A stretch of 64,000 nucleotides of DNA. Source: Chloroflexota bacterium (GTDB lineage Bacteria > Chloroflexota > Anaerolineae > Anaerolineales > UBA11579). Shown one piece after another: positions 53,731 through 62,545 of this stretch. Made by a program: the position numbers and the translations under genes. The stretch's first letter is position 1. Every line of letters starts with the position of its first letter. The DNA is taken from positions 37,377 through 101,376 of the forward strand of contig JABFGG010000015.1 of assembly GCA_013112575.1 (NCBI GenBank), written 5' to 3'. The notes beneath the pieces were generated by a model. That model was given only the letters and a program-made list of their open reading frames with translations. It was not told where the DNA came from and ran no database searches.

Positions 53731-54588
53731 ATGACATCCGTTTGTATCCTGACCGACAGCACGGCACAATTCCCCACCCCCATTTTTGAGGGGCGTGAGG
53801 CCGTTAACATGATGGCCTTGCACCTGGAGGTCAACGGCTCGCGCTATGAGAATGGGGACGGTTTAAAGACAAGCGACCTGCCCAAGACGGCGGTCAATGG
53901 TGCAACCTTGAAGGTGGAAGCCCCCAGCACAGACGAATTTGAAGCACGCTTCCAGCAACTGGGGCAGGTGTATGATGCCATCGTGGCCGTGCTGCATGCT
54001 GGCTCGTTGACCAAAACGGTGGAACATGCACAGGAAGCGGCCAAACGGCTAGAGGGCCAGGTGGACGTGATCGTGATCGACTCCGGCACGACAGCTCTGG
54101 GTCTGGGCATCCTCGTACAGGAAGCGTCTGCCATGGCCCTGAAAGGCGAGGATGCGGGTGAGATCGAGTTGTTGGTGCGCTCACTGATCCCGCGGGTGTA
54201 CAGTGTGTTCGCCATTCCCGGCCTGTCGTACATGCAGCAAGCGGGCTATCTCAACCATTCTCAGGCTTTGCTGGGTGAATACCTCAAGGTGCTGCCTGTG
54301 TATGTGCTGGATCAGGGCCAATTAACGCCCACGCAAAAAGCGCGTAACTACCGCCAACTGGTGGATGTGATGCACGAGTTCCTGTGGGAGTTCCCCAACC
54401 TGGAACACATCGGCATCTTGCAGGGCGCGCCGCCTTTTGAAACCGAGACACGCGCTTTACGCGAACGCATTGCGGAGGATTTCCCGGATACACCCATCAG
54501 CGAGCATATCATCAGCGCCCCGCTGGCAACCTTGATCGGGCCGCATAGTTTGGGGTTGTTCGTGAAGCAGCTGGGGGAGATCGTTTAG
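53731..54588 (+). CDS. DegV family protein (fatty acid-binding, FakB-like)
   Basis: 285 residues. CILTDSTAQFP at the start, VNMMALHLEVNG, VLHAGSLTKT and VIDSGTTALGLG hold the DegV pattern; the Ser/Thr pairs bind the fatty acid carboxylate. The C-terminus ends ATLIGPHSLGLF. Partner of FakA at 51236: it presents fatty acids for phosphorylation. It is separated from fakA by the AT-rich gene. Confidence 0.92.
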   Translation: MTSVCILTDSTAQFPTPIFEGREAVNMMALHLEVNGSRYENGDGLKTSDLPKTAVNGATLKVEAPSTDEFEARFQQLGQVYDAIVAVLHAGSLTKTVEHAQEAAKRLEGQVDVIVIDSGTTALGLGILVQEASAMALKGEDAGEIELLVRSLIPRVYSVFAIPGLSYMQQAGYLNHSQALLGEYLKVLPVYVLDQGQLTPTQKARNYRQLVDVMHEFLWEFPNLEHIGILQGAPPFETETRALRERIAEDFPDTPISEHIISAPLATLIGPHSLGLFVKQLGEIV

Positions 54589-54626
54589 TAGTTAGGTAGT
54601 TGGGAAGTTACATAGTTCAACATCCA

Positions 54627-54666
54627 ATGTCCATTGTCTTGGATATCAATCAAGGACAATGGACAT
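54627..54666. repeat. Long near-perfect inverted repeat upstream of recG
   Basis: Arms ATGTCCATTGTCTTG (54627-54641) and CAAGGACAATGGACAT (54651-54666) pair with one bulged base, loop of 9. No T-run follows. It is placed between degV and the recG promoter and may be a processed transcript end or a mobile short repeat. Confidence 0.5.
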
Positions 54667-54724
54667 CAGACATACAGTTCACTGATTTTCGATATTCATC
54701 CAAATAACGTTGAATTCCCTTCCC

Positions 54725-54733
54725 TGATAAAAT
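54725..54733 (+). promoter_or_regulatory. Extended -10 box (TGA-TAAAAT), leaderless recG
   Basis: TG-n-TAAAAT ends 8 bases before the recG ATG at 54742. No ribosome site is present. Confidence 0.5.
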
Positions 54734-54741
54734 AGTCCTCC

Positions 54742-57468
54742 ATGAAGCCCTCAATTGAAAAATTACGCAAATTCTTCCGGTTGGAAGCTGACCGAGACTA
54801 CGATAACCGCGCCGTGATGGGCGGACTGGAAAGCATGCTGCAAGCCTGGGAGGCCGAAGCACGCGTGGACGAACTGCCTGATGGATTGGTGCAGGCAGTG
54901 GTGGCACGCTTACGCGATTATGGGCGTCTGTCGCCCGACTCACGCAAAGAAGCGCTGCACGGCATCTGGGCGCGGGTGCGCCGTGAAACCGGAGCAGAGG
55001 CAGTTGAAGTTCCTGGAGAGAAAAAGCAGGAGCAAAAGCCACGGAACGAAGGCAAGCGAAGAGGCGAGAAACGAGATCCGAAATCCGAAAAACGGGCCAC
55101 CCCCACCTCAGAAGAGAAAAAGGCTGAGACCAAACAAGAGCAGCAGGGGAAACAGCCAGAGCAAAAGCCAGGCCAGCAGGCCGGAGAAAAACAGGGTGCG
55201 CCTCCTTCAACGGAAAAGAAAAAGGGGCAGGCAAAACCACAGCGGCAGCAACAGCCGGCTCAACCTCAACAAAAGCCAAAAGCTGAACCTAAACCCAAAT
55301 TGACCAGGGAATCTCCAGTCAAAAAGCAAGCCGCGCCACAGGAAAAGCCGAAACCAAAACCAGCAAAACGCAAACGACGCCCATTACCCGAAGGCCCGAC
55401 GGCAGCACTGGAAGCATCCGTGACCGTGCTGGATGGCGTGGGGCCTGCAAATGCCGGGAAGCTGGAGAAGTTAAGTATCCGGGCTTTGGGCGACATGTTG
55501 TATCACTTCCCGCGGCGCTATGACGACTATACGCAATTAAGTTTGATCCAGGATCTGTTCTACGGCGAAGAAGTCACCGTGATCGGCACGGTGCAAAGCG
55601 CCAGTGTGCGTCCCACACGTGGCGGCAAGATGAAGATCACGGAAGTGATCGTGAGCGACAACAGCGGCGCGCTGCGCTGCACCTGGTTCAACCAGCCCTG
55701 GCTGACCAACACGCTCAAAGAAGGCGTACAGGTGGTGCTGTCCGGGAAGGTGGAGCAATACCTGGGACGGCTGGTGATGAACAGCCCCGAGTGGGAACTG
55801 CTGGAAGCCGAACAACTGCACACCAACCGCATCGTGCCTGTGTACCCGCTGACCAGCGGCATCACACAGAAATGGCTGCGCGGCCAGATGAACAAGGTGG
55901 TGGGGTATTGGGCCAAACGTGTGCAAGACCCATTGCCCGAATGGTTGCGCGACTCTGCCGAACTGTATGATCTCTCTGAGGCATTATTGCAAGCCCACTT
56001 CCCCGACTCCTGGGATGAATTACACGGGGCGCAACACCGTCTGGCCTTTGACGAAGTCTTCCTGCTGCAACTGGGCGTGCTGCGCCAGAAACGCAATTGG
56101 GTGCAACGAACCGGGCGCGCCTTTTTAACTACGGATGAATGGCTGACTGCACAACTCGGCCGCCTACCTTTTGAATTGACCAGCGCACAGCAGCGCTCAG
56201 TGGCAGACGTACGTTTGGATTTGTCCTCAGGACAGCCTATGAACCGTCTGATCCAGGGTGACGTAGGTTCTGGCAAAACCGTGGTGGCAGCCTTAGGCAT
56301 CGCCATGGTGGCGCAAGAGGGCGCACAGTCGGCCCTAATGGCCCCGACGAGTATCCTGGCAGAACAGCATTACCAAGGCATGCTGACCACCCTTGCTGGC
56401 GAAGGGGGCCAGTTGCAGGAGAGCGAGATCCGCCTGATGGTGGGCGCCACACCTGAAAGTGAAAAAGATGAGATCCGCGGTGGACTGGCTAACGGCAGCA
56501 TCAAGCTTGTGATCGGTACACACGCCCTCATTGAAGACCCGGTTCTGTTCAAAGAATTGGAACTAATCATCATCGACGAGCAGCATCGTTTTGGCGTAAA
56601 GCAGCGCGCTGCCTTACGCGACAAAGGCAGCAATCCACATTTACTGGTAATGACCGCCACCCCCATCCCGCGGTCGTTGGCTCTGACTGTATACGGCGAC
56701 CTGGACCTGTCAGTAATGGATGAAATGCCACCCGGACGCGAGCCAGTGGCCACTCATTTGATCTACCCGCGTGAACGTGAACGCGTGTATTCACTGATCC
56801 GCAAGCAGGTCGAGGAGGGGCGGCAGGCGTTCATCATTTACCCGTTGGTAGAGGAAAGTGAAAAGAGCGAAGCCAAAGCCGCGGTGGAAGAACATGAACG
56901 CCTACAAAAAGAAGTATTGCCCAACCTCAAGCTGGGGCTGTTGCACGGGCGCATGAAAGCCGATGAAAAAGATGCCGTCATGGAAACATTCCGGGATAAA
57001 GAAACCGACGTGTTGGTCTCGACCTCAGTGGTAGAAGTGGGCGTGGACGTGCCCAATGCAACCGTGATGGTGATCGAAGGGGCAGACCGCTTTGGTCTGG
57101 CGCAACTCCACCAGTTCCGCGGACGAGTAGGACGTGGGGGTGGCACCTCCTACTGCATTCTCATCCCGGATACACAAAACGGCGTAGAGAACGAACGTCT
57201 CAAGGTGATGACGGAGACCAACGACGGCTTTGTGTTGGCCGAGCGCGATCTGGAGCAGCGCGGCCCCGGTGAATTCCTGGGGACTGCGCAATCAGGCTTC
57301 TCCGGCCTGAAGATGGCCAGCCTGACGGATGTGAAGCTGATCGAGAAGGCGCGCAAACACGCCCAGGATTTCATGGAGCGTGACCCTGAACTGAGCCAGC
57401 CAGAACACGAATTGCTGGCAAAAACATTGAAGTTCTTCTGGGGTGATGGCCGAGGAGATGTAAGTTAA
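54742..57468 (+). CDS. recG: ATP-dependent DNA helicase RecG with long charged insert
   Basis: 908 residues, against about 690 in E. coli. The extra length is an N-terminal helical domain (1-90) and a Lys/Gln/Pro/Glu-rich low-complexity linker (about 95-215). The wedge/OB domain starts near ASVTVLDGVGPANAGKLEKL and has LYHFPRRYDDYT. Walker A is GDVGSGKT (about 505-512), Walker B IIDEQHRFG (about 610). VMTATPIPRSL, VEVGVDVPNATVM and QFRGRVGRG are the further superfamily II motifs. It reverses stalled forks and Holliday junctions. coaD starts on its last base. Confidence 0.95.
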   Translation: MKPSIEKLRKFFRLEADRDYDNRAVMGGLESMLQAWEAEARVDELPDGLVQAVVARLRDYGRLSPDSRKEALHGIWARVRRETGAEAVEVPGEKKQEQKPRNEGKRRGEKRDPKSEKRATPTSEEKKAETKQEQQGKQPEQKPGQQAGEKQGAPPSTEKKKGQAKPQRQQQPAQPQQKPKAEPKPKLTRESPVKKQAAPQEKPKPKPAKRKRRPLPEGPTAALEASVTVLDGVGPANAGKLEKLSIRALGDMLYHFPRRYDDYTQLSLIQDLFYGEEVTVIGTVQSASVRPTRGGKMKITEVIVSDNSGALRCTWFNQPWLTNTLKEGVQVVLSGKVEQYLGRLVMNSPEWELLEAEQLHTNRIVPVYPLTSGITQKWLRGQMNKVVGYWAKRVQDPLPEWLRDSAELYDLSEALLQAHFPDSWDELHGAQHRLAFDEVFLLQLGVLRQKRNWVQRTGRAFLTTDEWLTAQLGRLPFELTSAQQRSVADVRLDLSSGQPMNRLIQGDVGSGKTVVAALGIAMVAQEGAQSALMAPTSILAEQHYQGMLTTLAGEGGQLQESEIRLMVGATPESEKDEIRGGLANGSIKLVIGTHALIEDPVLFKELELIIIDEQHRFGVKQRAALRDKGSNPHLLVMTATPIPRSLALTVYGDLDLSVMDEMPPGREPVATHLIYPRERERVYSLIRKQVEEGRQAFIIYPLVEESEKSEAKAAVEEHERLQKEVLPNLKLGLLHGRMKADEKDAVMETFRDKETDVLVSTSVVEVGVDVPNATVMVIEGADRFGLAQLHQFRGRVGRGGGTSYCILIPDTQNGVENERLKVMTETNDGFVLAERDLEQRGPGEFLGTAQSGFSGLKMASLTDVKLIEKARKHAQDFMERDPELSQPEHELLAKTLKFFWGDGRGDVS

Positions 57469-57992
57469 TGATCAAAGCCGTTTTCCCCGCAACTTTCGAC
57501 CCTATCCACAACGGTCACATTGATATTGCTCTGAGAGCCTGCAAACTGTTTGATGAATTAGTGGTGGCGGTATACGACCGCCCGCTTAAAAAACTGTTGC
57601 TTTCGCCGGAAGTGCGACTGGAATTGGTGCAGCAAAGTTTTGAGGGCATCGAGAAGATCACCGTGGTGGGTTACAGTGGGTTGACCGTCGATTTCGCCCA
57701 GGAGATCGGCGCACAGGTAGTGGTACGCGGCCTGCGGGTGTTCTCGGATTTTGAGTACGAGTTCCGTATGGCGCTGGCCAACCAACAGTTAGCACCCAAT
57801 GTCGAAACCATCTCCCTGATCACCAGCAAAGAACACACCTTCTTATCTTCAACCACTGTGCGCGAAATCTCTTCATTGGAGGGGGATGTTAGCAGCATGG
57901 TTCCGGCACATGTAGAAGAAGCGCTCAAACTGGAATTTTCCAAGCGGGTGGATGGGAAGTCTGAGTTTGGCACGAACGCGCTGAGGGACTAA
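57468..57992 (+). CDS. coaD: Phosphopantetheine adenylyltransferase
   Basis: 174 residues. The nucleotidyltransferase motif is FPATFDPIHNGHIDI (HNGH) and the second signature is SSTTVRE near the end. YDRPLKKLLLSPEVRLELVQ, GLRVFSDFEYEF and MALANQQLAP are the conserved CoaD segments that bind phosphopantetheine and ATP. It makes dephospho-CoA, the fourth step of CoA synthesis. The ATG shares one base with the recG stop (TAATG), so the two are coupled; recG-coaD adjacency is common in Chloroflexota and Firmicutes. Confidence 0.96.
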   Translation: MIKAVFPATFDPIHNGHIDIALRACKLFDELVVAVYDRPLKKLLLSPEVRLELVQQSFEGIEKITVVGYSGLTVDFAQEIGAQVVVRGLRVFSDFEYEFRMALANQQLAPNVETISLITSKEHTFLSSTTVREISSLEGDVSSMVPAHVEEALKLEFSKRVDGKSEFGTNALRD

Positions 57993-57994
57993 GG

Positions 57995-58034
57995 AAAGCA
58001 ACCACAGATAAATGCAGATATACACAGATTATTT
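57995..58034. repeat. Dispersed intergenic repeat, copy 2
   Basis: AAAGCAACCACAGAT plus a CAGATATACACAGATTATTT tail, matching the copy at 6097-6137. The rest of the 57993-58182 gap holds no recognisable gene. Confidence 0.6.
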
Positions 58035-58168
58035 GGTTGCGGAAACAGATACTCTGTTAGTTTTTGGGTCGCTCCAAAATGAGGTTGCTGACGAGTTGAC
58101 GGTTAAACCCTTTTCGTATAAGCTTAGGTCTAAATCTTGCAACTGGGATGGTAAGACTGCCATCGCAG

Positions 58169-58174
58169 TAAACT
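58169..58174 (+). promoter_or_regulatory. -10-like box (TAAACT) before a leaderless start
   Basis: TAAACT ends 8 bases before ATG 58183, the same spacing as in front of 6162 and 54742. Weakest match of the group. Confidence 0.35.
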
Positions 58175-58182
58175 GATTTAAT

Positions 58183-58692
58183 ATGGATATATTACATCTG
58201 GTCGACCGTTTAGAAGAGTTGTTCAACGAAAGCCGCCCCATTCCCTTTACAAATAATGTGGTGGTGGATGAAGACCGCATGCTGGATCTGATCGACCAGA
58301 TGCGCGTAGCTATCCCCGAACAGGTCAAAGAAGCGCAAAAGTTAATCTCCGAACGTGACCGCACCCTAGCGCAGGCCAAAGAAGAAGCCCAGCGCACGAT
58401 CAAAATGGCGCGCGAAAAGAGCGAAGGCCTGATCGAGCGCGACTCACTTGTGGAATCCGCACATACACGTGCAGATGAGATCAAAGAACAGGCCACACTA
58501 GAAGCCGAAGCGATGAAGCGCGAGGCCGATGAATACATACTGCAAACGCTGACCAACATGGAAATTGAAATGGAAGGTGTGCTAAGCCAGGTACGCAACG
58601 GCATCCGCGCCCTGCAGCACCAATACGGCTTCGTAGACGCCCCCGAAGCCACCCCCATGAACAGTGACGGGCCCTTGCCTGGCGGGGATTAG
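58183..58692 (+). CDS. Coiled-coil protein next to coaD
   Basis: 169 residues, no signal peptide or membrane helix. A short N-terminal part (MDILHLVDRLEELFNESR) is followed by a long charged helix (about 45-150) with heptad character (KEAQKLISERDRTLAQ, AKEEAQRTIKMAREK). The pattern resembles ATP synthase b-subunit or DivIVA-like coiled coils, but no membrane anchor is present. It is found after coaD, 190 bases downstream, and is ended by a good terminator. Structural or division role is possible; not shown. Confidence 0.75.
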   Translation: MDILHLVDRLEELFNESRPIPFTNNVVVDEDRMLDLIDQMRVAIPEQVKEAQKLISERDRTLAQAKEEAQRTIKMAREKSEGLIERDSLVESAHTRADEIKEQATLEAEAMKREADEYILQTLTNMEIEMEGVLSQVRNGIRALQHQYGFVDAPEATPMNSDGPLPGGD

Positions 58693-58724
58693 AAATCTGG
58701 TAATTAGTAAATAGTAATTTTGAG

Positions 58725-58758
58725 ACCGCCAAGCTTAGGCTGGGCGGTTTGTTTTTTT
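58725..58758 (+). terminator. Rho-independent terminator after the coiled-coil gene
   Basis: ACCGCCAAGC and GCTGGGCGGT pair in 9 of 10 positions across a 4-base loop, followed by TTTGTTTTTTT. Confidence 0.88.
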
Positions 58759-58859
58759 AAGGAGTGCTCATTTAGCATTCGGGCGAGAAACTACAAAAAA
58801 CCTATTATATAATTAGCTGTATGCATCAATTAACACGCCAAATGAGGGTAAGGAATTAA

Positions 58860-59762
58860 TTGACCAAAGGATCCTTAGCTCTTCGCGTTCCTTTTTATTT
58901 GGTAACCATTACCTTAGCATGTTTAGTGAGCACAAGCTGTCGCGCTCGCAGCACAAACACTCCCACAGTTTCTAACACTGCAACAATTCCATCTACTGCA
59001 ACAGATCTTCCCCCAGGCACTGCAACTCCTTCTGCTACCTCCACAATAACCCCCACGGCTACTCCAGACGTTACACTGCCCGTCTCAGAAATTCTGGATG
59101 GAGCGAAGATCAATTGCCCCACCCCAATGTCTTTGATGCTACATACAGCTTACGGTCCTGAACGCATGGAAGAACTGGCGCAGGAGATCATAGACAATCG
59201 GCTGCAAACATTGACCTACACCGATTTGTTGACATACTTACTTGAAGGAGAATGTCCTCCAGAAAACACGATCATCGTCTCGCTGGACGATCTGGGCACT
59301 AACTGGCTGCGTCCAGACTTCCGGCACATGATCCAGGTGTTCGTTGAACACGATTTAAAGATGGTTGTAGCTGTGGTAACTCAAGGCCCTCAGAATACAG
59401 TCATTTGGGATTATTTACGCGAAATCGACGCCGAAGGCATTGAAATTGCCAGCCATACAGTTAACCATTTTCAGTTATCCGCTTTAAATGACACTGCCAT
59501 TGAAGACCAATTGCATCTTTCACACGACATTATCTGCGCCAATATGGAGAAATGCCCTGAAACTATCATCTTGCCATTTGGGGATGGAGGAGATGACCCA
59601 CGCGTATTTTCTGCTGGCGAGGGTTATTACATCTTTGTGATCGGTATTCAAGGCGGTTTGGAGTTTGGTGGTGAAACACCTTTCTTTTTAGGGCGTATCC
59701 CACCTCATAATGACGATCAAGCTTTAACTATCGTATTACTACAAAATACCTTTGGACCCTAA
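58860..59762 (+). CDS. Lipoprotein with NodB-like polysaccharide deacetylase domain
   Basis: 300 residues, apparently starting at TTG 58860 (AAGGA upstream); no ATG in frame precedes the signal peptide. The lipobox VSTSC gives an anchored protein. A Thr/Ser/Pro-rich linker (about 30-75) leads to a NodB homology domain. VSLDDLG is the metal-binding Asp motif, and SHTVNH the His-x3-His motif. RIPP near the end matches motif 3. It probably removes acetyl groups from a surface polysaccharide. The stop overlaps the convergent VCBS-type gene by 3 bases. Confidence 0.8.
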   Translation: MTKGSLALRVPFYLVTITLACLVSTSCRARSTNTPTVSNTATIPSTATDLPPGTATPSATSTITPTATPDVTLPVSEILDGAKINCPTPMSLMLHTAYGPERMEELAQEIIDNRLQTLTYTDLLTYLLEGECPPENTIIVSLDDLGTNWLRPDFRHMIQVFVEHDLKMVVAVVTQGPQNTVIWDYLREIDAEGIEIASHTVNHFQLSALNDTAIEDQLHLSHDIICANMEKCPETIILPFGDGGDDPRVFSAGEGYYIFVIGIQGGLEFGGETPFFLGRIPPHNDDQALTIVLLQNTFGP

Positions 59763-61249
59763 TTCCCCAGGGTCCAGCCTACTACAAAAAGCTGACCGTT
59801 CCACTCGTAAATCTCAACAAGCTGGTTGAACTGCATATAGTCCTGGCTAAACCCGTCGGGTTGTTCTGGTTCAAGGAACTGGGGCCAGTCTGTAGCTGCA
59901 AGAATTTCTAGTTGCCCATCCTCGTCGTAGTCTCGTAAGTGCGCCCCAAACAGATCAGAACGGCGGACACAACCAACGATATTGGCTACCTGGTCAGCAA
60001 AGCTGCCATCCCAAGTGTAGACCTGGATGCGTTTGTGAAAACAGCCCTTTTCTGCCACTAAGTCCAGCCACATACTCGATTGGTCACCCGAAATGGTTTC
60101 CATGACCAACTCAGGCTTGTTATCTCCAACCACATTGCGCCACTCAATTGTAGTGAACTCATCTTTGCATCCAAAGGGCAAGCTAGCTGGTTCACCATCC
60201 ACAAAAACCTGGCAACGGTCGTTGCGGTACGTTTGAGAAGTTTCATCTAACTCGAAACGGACGAGCGCCAGGGTACCGTCTGGCCCGGTAGCCTGATGGG
60301 TTGCATCACGTTCGATCAATTGCAGGGGTTCCAGAATTTCATCTTCGAGAAAGACGTACGCTTGTCCATCCCAAATGTAACGGCGCAGCAGGTCAACATC
60401 AACGTAAAGTTTTTCACCAGTATCTAACCCCAGGACTGCGGCGTTTTGTTCAGGATGCAGTTGGGGTTCATTGGGTGGGCCAGTATAAGGCCAGAAGAGC
60501 GAAAGGCCAAAGTACAGTCGCTCAAGAATCAAATCACCGACATCATTGCGATAGACATAATCGGAGGAGTTGTAATAAAACATGCCGGTGGAGGTAGGAG
60601 CATCTCCATAGGCCGCAAACCAATCCTGCCAAATCACGCGACAGGAATCTTGCTCACAAAAAGTGATCTGGCGCGTCCAATCAATGGCCGAGTAGTCATC
60701 CTCGCCGCGCGTCACCCACACATCACTGACAATTTCCGGCACGCGATCACCCGTATAATCTTTTAGATAGGTGTGACGTCCATCAGCTTCAAAGCGACCT
60801 TCCGGCCAGTAACCTGTCTCTTGTGGGGAGTCATATTGCTGACCATCCCAAATAAGGATAAAAATCGGTTCCTGATCACTGATAGCAATCAGGTCCTCTT
60901 CCCCATCCCCAGATACATCGGCGAACAAGATTGTCTCAATCGAAGAAAACGGGCCGCTGTTTTGATCTGTGAGATAATCAGCCAGGGCATTCTCATCCGG
61001 GTGACGTTGAGTCAATTCAAAGGGCTGGGCAATTTCAGAAGGCTCTGTTGTTTCCAAGGTTTCAGTTATTACAGGGATTGGGGATGACGATTCATCTACT
61101 GCCTGAGGGCCTTGAGAATCTTCCGAAAGCGATTCAGTGGCTAAATCGGGGGAAGGGCTTTCCTGCGCATTAGAACGAAAACAAGCGGATACAAAAAACA
61201 ATGAAAGCGCCAATACAGCCAGTTTTAGTATCCGCACGTAGGAAATCAT
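59759..61249 (-). CDS. Lipoprotein with FG-GAP/VCBS-like repeats
   Basis: About 496 residues from ATG 61249; a longer frame to 61303 adds 18 residues before the signal peptide and is not favoured. The lipobox is FVSAC. Asp-rich repeat turns such as ADVSGDGEEDLIAISD and LRDYDEDGQLEILAATDW are typical of calcium-binding FG-GAP/VCBS propeller blades. Several paired Cys lie in the middle (FCEQDSCRVIW). Likely an extracellular seven-blade-type propeller. It is tail-to-tail with the deacetylase lipoprotein. Confidence 0.72.
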   Translation of the reverse strand: MISYVRILKLAVLALSLFFVSACFRSNAQESPSPDLATESLSEDSQGPQAVDESSSPIPVITETLETTEPSEIAQPFELTQRHPDENALADYLTDQNSGPFSSIETILFADVSGDGEEDLIAISDQEPIFILIWDGQQYDSPQETGYWPEGRFEADGRHTYLKDYTGDRVPEIVSDVWVTRGEDDYSAIDWTRQITFCEQDSCRVIWQDWFAAYGDAPTSTGMFYYNSSDYVYRNDVGDLILERLYFGLSLFWPYTGPPNEPQLHPEQNAAVLGLDTGEKLYVDVDLLRRYIWDGQAYVFLEDEILEPLQLIERDATHQATGPDGTLALVRFELDETSQTYRNDRCQVFVDGEPASLPFGCKDEFTTIEWRNVVGDNKPELVMETISGDQSSMWLDLVAEKGCFHKRIQVYTWDGSFADQVANIVGCVRRSDLFGAHLRDYDEDGQLEILAATDWPQFLEPEQPDGFSQDYMQFNQLVEIYEWNGQLFVVGWTLGN

Positions 61250-61333
61250 AATCTGATTATAACCATTTGATGGTTCACGATAAATAGGCAATATCCACTG
61301 CAAATCCTTTCAAATCCAACATTCACAAAACCC

Positions 61334-61362
61334 TTGACAAACCTGTGCAAAACATGTACAAT
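61334..61362 (+). promoter_or_regulatory. Near-consensus sigma-70 promoter for the ABC operon
   Basis: TTGACA, exactly 17 bases, TACAAT. A start site near 61369 would leave a leader of about 29 bases ahead of the ATG at 61398. Best promoter in the window. Confidence 0.8.
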
Positions 61363-61397
61363 CTTGACATCTTAGAAGGACAAAGGTTAACAGAAGC

Positions 61398-62543
61398 ATG
61401 GCATTTTATCTGGCTTTCAAAGAAGTGTGGCGCAATAAAGGTCGTTTTTTGACCTTCAGCATGGTGATTGCGCTCATCACAGTACTGGTATTGTTCATCG
61501 CCGCGCTGGCTACGGGCCTGGCCAACGCCAATAAACAATACATAGACAATCTGGATGCAGATCTGCTGGTTTACCAGGAGAACGTAGACATCCAGTTGAC
61601 CTCCAGCCGCATCGGGGAATCAAGGCTGAATGACATTCGCCGCCTGAACGGTGTCGCCGACCTGGGCCTGATCGGCTTTGCCAGCGGCACGATCGTTTTC
61701 ACGGATGGCCGCGAAGAACTGGACATCTCCCTAATCGGTGTGCAACCGGGCAAACCTGGCGAACCTGCGATATTGGCCGGGCAGGGTCTACGCAGTGTAC
61801 GTGCAGATGAAATCGTACTCCCGCAGGAAGATGCCCAACGTGCCGGTATCAAGGTAGGCGACCAAGTGACCATCAAGACCATCCAGGGCACGGAAGAAGA
61901 GTTCTTTGATCTGCTGGTGGTGGGTCTCAGTACCCCGCAGCAATATTTCTTCCAGCCGGGCGGCGTGTTGCCGCTAGAAACCTGGGACGAAATTCGTCCA
62001 CAGGCTCCGGGTAGTGGCACCGATCAGGTAATCGGCAATATCATCGCCGTCAAGCTTGAAGACCCTGCCCTGCTGGAGTTGATGAGCTCACGCATTGAAC
62101 AATACGTGAACGACGTTGAAGCGGCTGACAAGCCGACTGCCATTCTGGCCCTGCCTGGCTACAGTGCCCAGCAAAGCACTTTGAGCACACAACAGTTCTT
62201 CACATTCTTTATCGGTGTACTCGTAGTAGGTGGTTTCTTCCAGATCCAAACCCTGCAAAAGGTTGGGCAGATCGGCATGTTGAAAGCGATCGGTACCCCC
62301 AACCGCATAGTAGCATCTGCCAGTCTTTTGCAGATCATCTTTGTGACAGCCTTCGGCGTCTTCATTGGCGGCGCAGGCACCTTACTTCTTGCGCTAAGCA
62401 TGCCCGCCGGGATCCCCATTGTATTTAGTGGTGCAGCTGTGATCGCCTCGATTGCAGCCTTATTGTTGATCGGCCCGATGGGTGGGCTTGTAGCTATTCG
62501 CCTGGCATTGCGCGTGGAACCCCTCAACGCTATAGGACTATAA
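61398..62543 (+). CDS. ABC transporter permease (FtsX/DevC-like)
   Basis: 381 residues. One N-terminal membrane helix (about 17-42, FLTFSMVIALITVLVLFIAA), a large extracytoplasmic domain (about 45-250, MacB_PCD type), and three C-terminal helices (about 262-375). The FtsX-type coupling region GQIGMLKAIGTPNRIV is present. With the ATPase that begins 3 bases later it forms an exporter or mechanotransmission complex of the MacB/DevBCA/LolCDE group. No periplasmic adaptor gene is seen here. Confidence 0.9.
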   Translation: MAFYLAFKEVWRNKGRFLTFSMVIALITVLVLFIAALATGLANANKQYIDNLDADLLVYQENVDIQLTSSRIGESRLNDIRRLNGVADLGLIGFASGTIVFTDGREELDISLIGVQPGKPGEPAILAGQGLRSVRADEIVLPQEDAQRAGIKVGDQVTIKTIQGTEEEFFDLLVVGLSTPQQYFFQPGGVLPLETWDEIRPQAPGSGTDQVIGNIIAVKLEDPALLELMSSRIEQYVNDVEAADKPTAILALPGYSAQQSTLSTQQFFTFFIGVLVVGGFFQIQTLQKVGQIGMLKAIGTPNRIVASASLLQIIFVTAFGVFIGGAGTLLLALSMPAGIPIVFSGAAVIASIAALLLIGPMGGLVAIRLALRVEPLNAIGL

Positions 62544-62545
62544 AA

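Noticed and set aside
55560..56306. Minus-strand 248-residue open frame inside recG
   Set aside because: Antisense to the conserved helicase domain; no motif.
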